From Alentia gelatinosa (Eukaryota; Annelida; Polychaeta; Phyllodocida; Polynoidae), in NCBI GenBank assembly GCA_950022655.1, contig OX465584.1:53338789-53402788 (forward strand): a DNA stretch of 64,000 nt, read 5' to 3'. Shown one piece after another: positions 54,226-63,220 of the stretch (position 1 is its first letter; every line of letters starts with the position of its first letter). Position numbers and translations under genes: made by a program. Below the pieces are notes generated by a model. That model worked only from the letters and a program-made list of their open reading frames with translations. It was not told the origin of the DNA and searched no databases.

Positions 54226-54575
54226 TGATTCTACTAGAGAAGTAATAAGAGAAAACGTGGTTAGAAAGCCCGAAGCGATTGTTGTTCAAGGAATTACGTC
54301 CCATAAAATATGTCCCAACGCCCGAGGTGGAGGGACGTATTTTATGGGGCAAAAGGCGGAGAATAGAATTGCTACAGGTTCATTCACTACGGTTTCTTAT
54401 TACTATACACCTAAAAGCACGAAAAAATTTGTCATTTTGTGTACTTGCAAATTACACTATGGGTACAGTGCACTTGGACATCTACTACGTCTCACTGAGC
54501 CCGAATATTATTTGTAATACACCCCAAGCAGCAGGTAGTATTTCATATACGTTCGGCCATGATATTACCCTAGTT
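54226..54575. mobile_element. Hairpin (apex GCCCGAGGTGGAGGGAC) joined to family D copy 4
   Basis: GTCCCATAAAATATGTCCC pairs with GGGACGTATTTTATGGGGC around AACGCCCGAGGTGGAGG, and GAGAAAACGTGG pairs across the outer region with CTACGGTTTC-type sequence. It continues with family D text: TTATTACTATACACC, ACACCCCAAGCAGCAGGTAG then TATTTCATATACGTTCGGCC. The same two-part structure is at 56205-56520 and, in part, 29094-29685. Confidence 0.75.
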
Positions 54576-55439
54576 TCAATAAGCTCTAGAGACTATAGTC
54601 CTGGGCGTTTAATATGGGACAAAAAACTAGTTTTGTCTAACTTGAAAAAGGCAAATCGCTGTTGTGTCGTGAATAATGGGGCGATTCTTATAAACAAAAC
54701 ATTGTTAGAAAGCTAAAAGTTGGGCCTATCCGTTGGTATATATCTGCTATACCTGTGTTACCTATAGAAATAAACATCCTATTTCCTTTGCTATTTCAAT
54801 ACAATTGATACCTATATTGTCAGGCTGTGATAGATATTTCCTGAGGTACAGGATCATTATGTCAGATGACAAAGAGACCAAAAGAGCCCTAAAAACGTGA
54901 TTTTCTGATATTAATTGCATTTCTGGCATATAACATCGATAGAAACTGCCAATAATTACCTCTAAATAACATCTAATTAATGAGATAACCTACCGGTTGT
55001 ATTCTGTAGGGGTTCATTTACAAATCACTCTTTATTTGAAGTATCTATCCTCAGTACTGACTGAGATAGGACTGATGGAAAATCAATTCTTACTTGCTTA
55101 ATTATAATGTCATAATTTCAAGCAGAAATATTACCTCAGGCAAAAGTTCTTTGATAAAATGATAGGTGCCATCACAATTTTAGAATCTTAGGCCTGAAAG
55201 GTTCTGTTATGTCTTCTTTATGAAATTCCCTTGACTTCTATCTACTTTATTTTCGAAAATATCATCTTTTACAAATGCTGCATTTGATTGAACTACTGTG
55301 ATTTTAACCATATTAAACGCTCAGGACTATAGTTCGGTTCAATTCATATACTATATCAATCAAATTTTCCACTTTTACTTGAGATTATGAAAAAGCAAAA
55401 AAACTGCATCTTTGTACCACAGGAGAATTGTCTGAGACT
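54576..55439. other. Unassigned AT-rich sequence
   Basis: No feature recognised. Confidence 0.3.
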
Positions 55440-55650
55440 GGGGAATGTGTTATTATCTTAGCCTGGTATTAACGTCCATAGGCTTAGCATTACGAACTCG
55501 TTCTCAACAGGCTTGCGAGAACGGTATCTCGTTCTCAACGGGTAATAAAAAGATGAATATTTCCAGGCTAAGATAAAATCAGAAACATATTCGTGCTTGG
55601 TCTGAGTCCCTGTTCACCTGCGAACGAGGACACAGACCAAACACTCATTA
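55440..55650 (+). mobile_element. Hairpin element complex, shorter copy
   Basis: TTATCTTAGCCTGGTATTAA, CATAGGCTTAGCATTACGAA, CTCGTTCTCAACAGGCTTGC, GAATATTTCCAGGCTAAGAT and GCGAACGAGGACACAGACCA match 52077-52345. Compared with that copy the section containing the 52240-52310 hairpin is missing. Confidence 0.8.
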
Positions 55651-56204
55651 ATTTCCTTCTTAGTCATACTGATACTCGGACTCTGTATTCACTGGAAAAT
55701 CTTCCAATATGAAAGAAGTGAATAAACATTGTAGAAAAAAGGCGAGAAGTACATCGATCTCAGGTACATTATTCCCCTTATTTTGGATCCCGCTTTACAA
55801 CCATATTACGTATGGACCTGATAGGTGATGATGAATTATTTTATAGATTCGCTCCCTCTCCTCCCCGTGAGGGGTGAGGGAGCGGGGGAAGGAGGCGGGG
55901 GCTGCCAATCTTCATATAGGACAAAGGTCGTTCTTCTCTAAAATTGCACTTGATATAGGGTTACTTCAATATTCATCGTCTGCTGCTCTCATACTACTTG
56001 CCTTTCCAAGTATTAAGATTCACTTTGTATCGGTTACACCCAACACGTTATATATAGGAAAGTAATACATTGTTTATGAATAAATGTACACGTAACAGTG
56101 TAAGGTGAGTCGATATGAACTCCATTATTCATCAGATACTCTTGGTGCGATGGAAAACTGATACAGCATGATTGTGAAAAGTCTCCCTGCCGAAAATGAA
56201 CTTA
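55651..56204. other. Unassigned sequence
   Basis: 55757-55805 has a weak family G end, inverted (CTCAGGTACATTATTCCCC, TGGATCCCGCTTTACAA). A purine-rich run lies at 55865-55900. No gene recognised. Confidence 0.35.
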
Positions 56205-56525
56205 TAATGATAGAAAACGTGGTTACTGAGCCCGTAAGGATGGTCGTTCGAGGTCTTTTGTATTAAATAATATATACATCTAGACGCCGGAGATGGAGGG
56301 ACATACCTGTGTTACTAAAGGCTGAGAACGGTATCCCTAACGACTCAATCACTACGTTTTCTTATCATCATACATAATTAAAAACACATTTGTTAAGTCA
56401 TCGATTCATACGTCATTAACTCCAGTGAGCCGGAGGATTATCTAAACTGCACCCCAAGCAGCGGGTGGTACCTCATAGACGTTCGGTGATAGGTATGTAA
56501 TAACATACTAAATGGGTCTATTTAT
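56205..56525. mobile_element. Hairpin (apex GACGCCGGAGATGGAGGGAC) joined to family D copy 5
   Basis: GAAAACGTGGTTACTGAGCC on the left and CACTACGTTTTCTTATC on the right are the outer arms; the apex GACGCCGGAGATGGAGGGAC is as at 29118 and 54319. Family D follows: AACTGCACCCCAAGCAGCGG, TCATAGACGTTCGGTGATAG then GTATGTAATAACATAC. The inner stem has decayed. Confidence 0.7.
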
Positions 56526-56970
56526 AGACACAAGTTCCATAAGGTAACCTTTTTGCTGGGGTTGGAGTGATGTCCATTCGAGGCCGTGTTTACCGTGGAC
56601 TAAATTCCAAAAAAATGGCATCACTCCGGGCCCATTGAATATGTTTATTTATATCATCACATACATCGAAATCATGATAAAACGCTATTTTATTTACTTC
56701 GGTAACCCTCCATGCTAGCGGTCATTCACCACGACCATCGGATGTGAGAATCATTTACCTTTCACTTGTATCTCACAAGAGATCGTGCATAGGTATAGTA
56801 AAAGACATATCTATTCCCCTGATTAAACCGTTAATGAATAAGAAGAAATCTGCAAAGGAGAATCTTTACCCCCATAGGGAATCAGAAGTATTTAAAAAGA
56901 GTTATCAAATGATGGTGTACTACAGAGAAAACCTATAAAATCTAAGGTCAGAGTTCGTATCCCAATGAAT
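56526..56970. other. Unassigned sequence with short foldback
   Basis: 56570-56625 has GGAGTGATGTCCATT against AATGGCATCACTCCG, a small inverted repeat. Nothing else recognised. Confidence 0.35.
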
Positions 56971-57050
56971 TTGAATAGCGTAGTAATTCACAAGGCGAGG
57001 CCGCGTGAATTACGTAGCGATTCAACCTTGAATAGGTTTCCGAATTTATC
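56971..57050. mobile_element. Hairpin (CGTAGTAAT-TCAC core)
   Basis: TTGAATAGCGTAGTAATTCA pairs with TGAATTACGTAGCGATTCAA around CAAGGCGAGGCCGCG. The outer shoulder AATTTATCTCACCCTTCAC resembles the 14.6-kb element edge. Confidence 0.8.
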
Positions 57051-57179
57051 TCACCCTTCACTTTTACTAATGTGGCAAAGCTTTGTGACTTAATCCCCTT
57101 TTGAGATTGTTTTCTAAATACTCAACGGGAGTTCCCAATGTTAAGTCCTTGGGGAAAAAATACCAGGGGTAGGATTAAG
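57051..57179. other. Unassigned sequence with ATGTTAAG motif
   Basis: GGGAGTTCCCAATGTTAAGT at 57127 is a variant of the recurring AATGTTAAGCCTATGG motif. Confidence 0.45.
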
Positions 57180-57317
57180 TATAGAATCCCGCTCGGCGGA
57201 CCGCCTGTCATTCCAAAAGACAGTTATCTGCATTGGCACACTTAACTAAGCAGGATAACCAGCGGACAGGTGGTCTGCCTACAATAGTGGACCAATAACG
57301 GGGCTCTACTGTATTTC
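57180..57317. mobile_element. pogo-like MITE remnant
   Basis: The right end ACGGGGCTCTACTGTA is the reverse of TACAGTAGAGCCCC, a pogo/Tigger-type terminus. The left end TATAGAATCCCGCTCGGCGG is a poor partner. The interior has TTGGCACACTTAACTAAGCA. The LINE copy below was inserted at its right edge. Confidence 0.55.
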
Positions 57318-57983
57318 TTTTTTTTATTGTGGAGAATATTTTATTGTCAACTAGTCATGAAAATCATGTTTCAATGTGAATTGTACAGGATATATACACA
57401 CAACTATTCTAGCAGCCATAAAGAAACAGATACATTTTTAAATGTTATAGGGTTGTCATGCACTGGTAAAATAATCTACCCTGTTTCTACAGATTTTCGA
57501 AATACATGTGTCACATCTCACCCATGGAATATTATTTCTTCTCCCGATTTTATAATTTTTTTTAATTTTCATACAGGACAAAACACAACAAGACAATATG
57601 ACAGACACATCAAAACAGTATTTGCAGTTAGTACTGCCCACCCCCCAAAGGTCCACACTCCCCCCTATTGGATTGTCTCCCACAGTTGAGCTAAATACTT
57701 AAATTTATGCATGCGACCTTCCTTCATATATACATATTTCTCAGTCTCTAATTTCCTCTTCAGTTCCACCATGAAAGCCATAATATCTAAGTCATTTGCA
57801 TAAAATAATTTCTGCCGATGCACAAAGGATTTAGCTTGTAAAATTACATAATTGACCATCCTGGTTGAGGAGGCAACACCATATCTTCCAAATATAACTT
57901 CTTTTTTAGTAATCTTTAAGAAGTTGTCACTAAGGACATTTTTCAGCCATCTTGTTATGGCTTCCCAGAAAAACTTTGTCTCT
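57318..57983 (-). mobile_element. 5'-truncated LINE with 16-bp target-site duplication
   Basis: The inserted body is 666 bp on the minus strand. The same 16 bases, GGCTCTACTGTATTTC, lie on both sides at 57302-57317 and 57984-57999. On the minus strand the 3' end shows AATAAAATATTCTCC followed by an A-rich tail (CAATAAAAAAAAG) right against the duplication, as expected for target-primed reverse transcription. The 5' end is truncated inside the coding region. Internal 3' UTR is about 347 bp. Confidence 0.9.
57665..57983 (-). pseudogene. C-terminal fragment of LINE ORF2 (reverse-transcriptase polyprotein)
   Basis: About 105 codons are open up to a TAG at 57665-57667. The translation begins ETKFFWEAITRWLKN, continues through VIFGRY and NYVILQAKSFVHRQ, then FMVELKRKLETEKYVYM and ends QLWETIQ. 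The pattern (aromatic W, I-x-x-W-L, then N-x-x-I-L-x-A-K, then an E-K-Y segment and a final aromatic W) is that of the C-terminal region of L1/Tx1-like LINE proteins, after the reverse-transcriptase domain. The catalytic domain is absent, so the copy is dead. Its frame is unbroken, which argues for a fairly young insertion. The assignment is by pattern, not by search. Confidence 0.75.
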
Positions 57984-57999
57984 GGCTCTACTGTATTTC

Positions 58000-58254
58000 A
58001 AAGTATAGATCCACTAAAAAAAGGGTTCTGCTGTAGTTTGAAGTGAGTACGCTGTCCGACAATCTTTTTCAAAATCCTTTCTATTGAAAGTATGATTCAC
58101 CTGTACGAGTACATAGCGGTATACTACAATACCCTACAAAGAAAAAGATATTTTTTTATTATGATATTATGGGCTCATGTGATGTTAAATGTGATGGGCT
58201 CATGTGATGTTACTTGTTTAATCATTTAATCTATATCATATGAGTGTGTATATA
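58000..58254. other. Unassigned sequence
   Basis: A short direct repeat (GGGCTCATGTGATGTTA, 58169 and 58197) is the only feature noticed. Confidence 0.4.
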
Positions 58255-58870
58255 AGCTATTTCCCACTAGCTGATGATAACAACACCGATTAATTGTGTT
58301 CTCCTAAATCTCGGTATGTGGTGGCCAACACGTCAGTATCTAAAAATCAGTGAGGTTACTGTATATATATGCCTTGTTTGGTCATCCAATTCCGTTTTAA
58401 ACGATGATCTTCATCATCCACCGCACAAATTTGAGGAAGGAGACAAAAACCATTGATTTTCTTGTCAACCAATGGAAATCCCACATATGAGCCATTTTCC
58501 ACTAGGCGACGAAAACGGCGCCGATTAATTTAGTTCTCCTTATAGTCAGTTGGTGGTGGCCAACGACTGCATGTCTGTTTCTAAAAATCGGTAAGGGTAC
58601 TGTGTATGCCTTGTTTCTGCCACATTTGACAGGTCCATACTGACGGAACTGTCCTCCAATCACAATGACCATCACTGACGATTTCATACCTATTATTCTG
58701 TTGGTTGTTGACCAAGTCAGCCAGTGGTGGCCTTATTGCATAATCTATGCACAATTGATCAGTGAACATTTCTCTGCATGTCCGTTTCCATTCACCAATC
58801 TGGTGTTGGTGGTTCTCGACTGCACAACTGTGGTGAATAGTCCAGTGGAAAATGTCTTTATCCTACCCCT
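58255..58870. mobile_element. Two MITE family A long copies in tandem
   Basis: Copy one starts AGCTATTTCCCACTAGCTGA (58256) with ACCGATTAATTGTGTTCTCC and ends CAACCAATGGAAATCCCAC near 58483. Copy two starts GAGCCATTTTCCACTAGGCG (58490) with CGCCGATTAATTTAGTTCTC, has GACCATCACTGACGATTTCA in the middle and ends near CAGTGGAAAATG (58853). They are side by side in the same orientation. Confidence 0.7.
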
Positions 58871-59115
58871 AATAAAAAGCGCCATAGGCTTAACACTGGA
58901 TTTGTTTATGTCACGGGTGTGACATAAAGTGTTGTTTATGTCATTACTTTCTACTATCAAAAAATCATGGAAATGGGGTAGGATAAACTATTGATGCCAC
59001 TCGTTTGAGTTTATTTATGTCCTGCATTGTGTTGGCTCCACTCTTCGACTCGTGAGATTACGGAGACAACAAAATGCATGACATGAATAAACTCATACTC
59101 AAACGTGACGTCTCT
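58860..59115. mobile_element. Hairpin element with TATCCTACCCCTAATAAAAA end
   Basis: 58862 begins TATCCTACCCCTAATAAAAA then GCGCCATAGGCTTAACACTG, a variant of the end at 36955. GTTTATGTCACGGGTGTGAC is a small palindrome. 59000-59100 is a hairpin: CTCGTTTGAGTTTATTTATG with CATGAATAAACTCATACTCAAACG, and TGCATTGTGTTG with CAACAAAATGCA. Confidence 0.75.
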
Positions 59116-59199
59116 TGATATTATGGTGCAGTACTAGTTTCTGAATTAAATCATGCAGAGCATTCTGCGCCGTTCAATAGGTGTACGTAACCTCGTAAT

Positions 59200-59490
59200 G
59201 AGAGCTTAGTATTAATAGCTTCATACCCCATTATATCTAATTGCAGCCTGGAATCACGGCGGGAGGCGGGCCTCTTGTGCAGCAGTCTGCGCCGGCTTGT
59301 TAGCAATGAGCTAACGATGGCGGCCCAGCCATCATGAAACAAAGGAAATGTTGCTTTTTGTTCCTCCACAATGAATCTATTTAATGAAAAACACACGCTG
59401 CTGCACTGTGTTGACAACATCGGCAAAGTGCGGCCACTTGTTGTTTCAATCAGGGCTGTTACGTGTTAATGAGGGACGTCAAGGACGCAC
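59200..59490. promoter_or_regulatory. Candidate conserved regulatory element
   Basis: This non-repetitive block differs from its surroundings. It contains clustered words resembling developmental enhancer sites: GCAGTCTGCGCCGGC (SMAD-like GTCTG and GCGCC), ATGAAACAAAGGAAATG and GCTTTTTGTTCCTCC and CCACAATGAATC (SOX-like), ATCTATTTAATGAAAA and GTGTTAATGAGG (homeodomain-like), and CTAACGATGGCGGCC. No coding frame was identified. A 91-residue minus-strand frame (59151-59426) shows no domain. The idea that it is conserved is untested. Confidence 0.4.
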
Positions 59491-59512
59491 GACCAGTCAT
59501 GAAACAGCTCCT

Positions 59513-60290
59513 GTCATTGGTGGAAACACGATGACGTCATGATTTGATCGATGTGAAAGCAGTCTTGATTGGTGCAAACCTGATGACGTCATGACTTGAT
59601 CCATGAGAAAGCAGTATTTATTGGTGGAGACCTGATGATGTCATGACTTGATTCATGAAAAACACAGTGTTGATTGGTGGAGACCTGATGACGTCATGAC
59701 TTGATCGATGAGAAAGCAGTGTTGATTGGTGGAGACCTGATGATGTCATGACTTGATCCATGAGAAAGTAGTTTTGAATGGTGGAGACCTGATGACGTCA
59801 TGCCTTGATCCATGAGAAAGCAGTGTTGATTGGTGGAGACCGGATGACGTCATGACTTGATCCATGAGAAAGTAGTTTTGATTGGTGGAGACCTGATGAC
59901 ATCATGCCTTGATCCATGAGAAAGCAGTGTTGATTGGTGGAGACTGGATGATGTCATGACTTGATCCATGAGAAAGCAGTGTTGATTGGTGGAGAGCTGA
60001 TGACGTCATGCCTTGATTCATGAGAAAGCAGTGTTGCTTGGTGGAAACCTGATGACGTCATGACTTGATCCATGAGAAAGCAGTGTTGATTGGTGGAGAG
60101 CTGATGACGTCATGCCTTGATTCATGAGAAAGCAGTGTTGCTTGGTGGAAACCTGATGACGTCATGACTTGGTCCATGAGAAAGCAGTGTTGATTGGTGG
60201 AGACCTGATGACATCATGCCTTGATCCATGAGAAAGCAGTGTTGATTGGTGGAGACCTAACGACCTCACAACTTGATCATGTGTGTGAAT
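59513..60290 (+). repeat. 52-bp tandem repeat carrying a CRE palindrome in each unit
   Basis: Fifteen units of 52 bp, near TTGATTGGTGGAGACCTGAT, then GACGTCATGACTTGATCCAT, then GAGAAAGCAGTG. Nine units carry TGACGTCA exactly, three carry TGATGTCA, two carry TGACATCA and the last is degenerate. Each unit also has ATTGG (inverted CCAAT). Units 10-13 form a duplicated dimer. Last unit ends near 60285. Function unknown. Confidence 0.95.
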
Positions 60291-60387
60291 AAATATTTTA
60301 TTACCATTTATTTTTCTTTTCTCTTTAAGGCTGAGGTATACGCGTAATCTGGCCGCCTTTCTATCTTTCAACATACACGAGGTCGTT
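60291..60387. other. Unassigned sequence
   Basis: Nothing recognised. Confidence 0.3.
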
Positions 60388-60535
60388 GGCCTATATTTCA
60401 TATTTCACCTGATTATTTCTTCAGAGATGCTAATGCGAGGTATTATTACAAAATTATAGCTCACATATTCATTATATTTCGCTGGCGACTCTACAGATCG
60501 CTCACTCGGTGTCTCCCCTACTTGAGGATCACGGT
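60388..60535 (-). mobile_element. MITE family C, inverted copy
   Basis: Contains TATTTCATATTTCACCTGAT, TATAGCTCACATATTCATTA, TCGCTGGCGACTC and CTCACTCGGTGTCTCCCC, the reverse of the 32.7-kb family C copy. Confidence 0.65.
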
Positions 60536-60554
60536 TTTTGTATGAACTTTCTGT

Positions 60555-61015
60555 AGGTATGAACATCACGTCCATTGGCCAACCAAAACGGTGGAGATTT
60601 TTTTAGTTACCCTGAAAGTCTGTCGCTGGTGCCACCGACTATGTCGGTATCAATTTATGGGTGAGGGTGCATTGTATGTACTATTTCTACTGTGTTTTCC
60701 AGGTACATGAATATTTTCTGTAAAAAAATCGTCGATGTCCTTGTTACACAATCTGTACCAAATTAATCTGGGAGTATTCGTTTCATTTCCTTTCACTGAT
60801 CTGGCATCTGCGTGCCCGAAAAATCTATCAGTGGTTCCCGACTGCAGATCGGTGCAGAATATTCAGCCAGTGGACATGGGAGAATAAGGCAAAGACTGCA
60901 CCCTCATCGACTATTTGATACCGATGTGCAGTCGGTGTCACCACTGACATACTTTTAAGAGAACTGAAATATTCGGTGCCGTTTATGTCTGCCGATTGAA
61001 ATTGGCATTAATTGT
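60555..61015. mobile_element. MITE family A, long form
   Basis: Left ACGTCCATTGGCCAACCAAA, then AGTCTGTCGCTGGTGCCACC and GACTATGTCGGTATCAATTT. A central pair (GGTTCCCGACTGCAGATCGG, CAGCCAGTGGACATGG) is followed by a mirror passage CTGCACCCTCATCGACTATT and GTCGGTGTCACCACTGACAT with right end TGCCGATTGAAATTGG. Confidence 0.75.
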
Positions 61016-61224
61016 CCTTCCAGCAGATTGTTTTGATATAGTCTGGGTTTACACTGGTGTGTGGTTGTTTGCTGCCCGCCACCTCCGCTGTTTGGGGCCG
61101 CCGCCGTTCTACCTTCGTCCCGCTGTCTCCGGGTACTCTGTCTTCCGCGGCCAGTGACTGTGGATCAGTGGGGTCTAAATGTATCCCGCCCACTAAATAT
61201 AGGCCAGGTAGAGAGAGGGGAGCC
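61016..61224. other. Unique GC-rich sequence beside minisatellite
   Basis: CGCCACCTCCGCTGTTTGGG and CCGCGGCCAGTGACTGTGG mark a GC-rich stretch with no recognised exon. Confidence 0.35.
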
Positions 61225-62082
61225 ACTGACAGCCCGCCGCCCGCCACACGCCGCCCGCCACACGCCGCCCGCCACACGCCGCCCGCCGCCCGCCACACGC
61301 CGCCCGCCACCCGCCGTCCGCCGCCCGCCGCCCACCACACGCCGCCCGCCACACGCCGCCCGCCACACGCCGCCCGCCGCCCGCCACACGCCGCCCGCCA
61401 CCCGCCGTCCGCCACACGCCGCCCGCCGCCCGCCACACGCCGCCCGCCACACGCCGCCCGCCGCCCGCCACACGCCGCCCGCCACACGCCGCCCGCCGCC
61501 CGCCACACGCCGCCCGCCACACGCCGCCCGCCGCCCGCCACACGCCGCCCGCCACACGCCGCCCGCCACACGCCGCCCGCCGCCCGCCACACGCCGCCCG
61601 CCACCCGCCGTCCGCCGCCCGCCGCCCACCACACGCCGCCCGCCACACGCCGCCCGCCACACGCCGCCCGCCGCCCGCCACACGCCGCCCGCCACCCGCC
61701 GTCCGCCACACGCCGCCCGCCGCCCGCCACACGCCGCCCGCCACACGCCGCCCGCCGCCCGCCACACGCCGCCCGCCACACGCCGCCCGCCACACGCCGC
61801 CCGCCGCCCGCCACACGCCGCCCGCCACACGCCGCCCGCCGCCCGCCACACGCCGCCCGCCACACGCCGCCCGCCGCCCGCCGCCCACCACACGCCGCCC
61901 GCCGCCCGCCGCCCGCCGCCCGCCGCCCGCCGCCCGCCGCCCGCCACCCGCCGTCCGCCGCCCGCCGCCCACCACACGCCGCCCGCCGCCCGCCGCCCGC
62001 CGCCCGCCGCCCGCCGCCCGCCACACGCCGCCCGCCACACGCCGCCCGCCGCCCGCCGCCCGCCGTCCGCCGCCCCTTGAGA
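61225..62082 (-). repeat. C-rich minisatellite with 7-bp unit
   Basis: About 860 bp of 7-mers, mostly CCGCCCG and CCACACG (variants CCACCCG, CCGTCCG), arranged in longer words such as CCGCCCGCCACACG. Guanines are on the minus strand. Larger blocks repeat: 61300-61440 recurs near 61590-61740. Very long frames on both strands (alanine/arginine/proline-rich plus, alanine/glycine/arginine-rich minus, up to about 430 residues) are artefacts of the period. Confidence 0.98.
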
Positions 62083-62549
62083 AGCCCAGCCTCAGCTGCT
62101 CTGGGTTACTAAGGTCGACCCCAGTGTGTTGTGTTACTTGCTTCAGTGAAAAAAATGAAACAGGGAGGGGAAGAGATTGTGGCAAAAAATAGTCAGTGCG
62201 TTCAGACATTTCTAACTTGCGTACCATGAGCAGGAGGTTGACACTGTTGACATGCCGACCACAGTGTCTGCCAAATGTCCTCTGATTTTTCAAGAGCAGA
62301 CGACATTTTGGAAGAGGTAACACGGTGTGATTCATTGACGTCACAGGGTGTTCGTCTGAGACAAATCCTGTTGAGATTCTCAACTGGAACACAATCTCTT
62401 CTAAATAGTATACATGGTTACAGTTCCCCTGCAATTTTTGGCCACGATTACCCGTAACGAGGTTCACAATCGAATTAATTCTGATTTTAAACATGTTTAT
62501 TAGAGCGTGCTGGCACGCGCTAAATACATCATCTAGAGTTTAGAGTGAT
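62083..62549. other. Unassigned sequence
   Basis: No repeat or gene recognised. The longest minus-strand frame through the minisatellite extends into this stretch (to 62494) but its unique part has no domain. Confidence 0.35.
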
Positions 62550-62900
62550 CACATTGAACTTTCAGTATGCTTCCAGAAACCACTCCCTTTACTATCAGCA
62601 TGCTGTTCACTGTGATAGTGAGAACAGAGCAGGGGGCCAGTGTCTCAGGGTCTTAGAGGTGTGCTCAGCTGACCATGACCGATCACTAGAGGCCAAAATA
62701 CCTGATTGACCTACTGGTGCTTGATATGTTTGGATCCTAGACTCAGGCAGATGCAGAGATAGCACGTTGACTGGGTGCAAGTGGGTTACAGAAAACTATC
62801 CATAGACGGAATCTAACCCAAACCTTTTAATTGTTATTCATTTATAATTGCACGCTCATTCATCCATGATGAACATCCTATTTGCTCCTAATTATGTATA
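62550..62900 (+). repeat. Dispersed repeat (partners at 38130-38420 and 43395-43690)
   Basis: The first half (ACTTTCAGTATGCTTCCAGA, GCTGACCATGACCGATCACT) pairs with 38.2 kb. The second half (GCAAGTGGGTTACAGAAAAC, GCACGCTCATTCATCCATGA) pairs in reverse with 43.5 kb. It is therefore probably one longer element of which the others are fragments. Confidence 0.7.
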
Positions 62901-62919
62901 TAGAGCCATTTTGATGAGT

Positions 62920-63220
62920 CGCTTACTAAGTAACTAACCTTGCAAATTGGAAGCCAGCTTACAGGACCACTTGTTTTTCACAAACCGCATTTCATGGCTA
63001 TTTGTCTTCCAGGGTGAGTGTTCACTGAGACTATGTCTGATACTATATACCAGTATTGTCCATCCATGAGGATCAAATTTGCCAATTTCCCCTGAGACTG
63101 ATAAAATAACTTCGCCATGAGAATAATATAGCAAAGGAGATTGAGACTTGGGGAAAGGTGTAAAGTACACCCGTCTCAGGTACAGAAGTTTCTACGTGTG
63201 AATACCACCTTAGGAACCTT
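62920..63220 (-). mobile_element. Family G element, inverted copy
   Basis: On the minus strand it starts TAAGGTGGTATTCACACGTA at 63218, then CCTGAGACGGGTGTACTTTA, AGACATAGTCTCAGTGAACA-type text and GCCATGAAATGCGG. It matches 12.6 and 18.2 kb in order. Confidence 0.75.

Noticed and set aside
59513..60290. Possible CRISPR array
   Set aside because: The 52-bp unit is repeated entire, with no unique spacers.
61008..62494. Open frames of 290-430 residues on both strands
   Set aside because: They are translations of a 7-bp minisatellite in all frames, with only alanine, arginine, glycine, proline and a few others; no unique domain.
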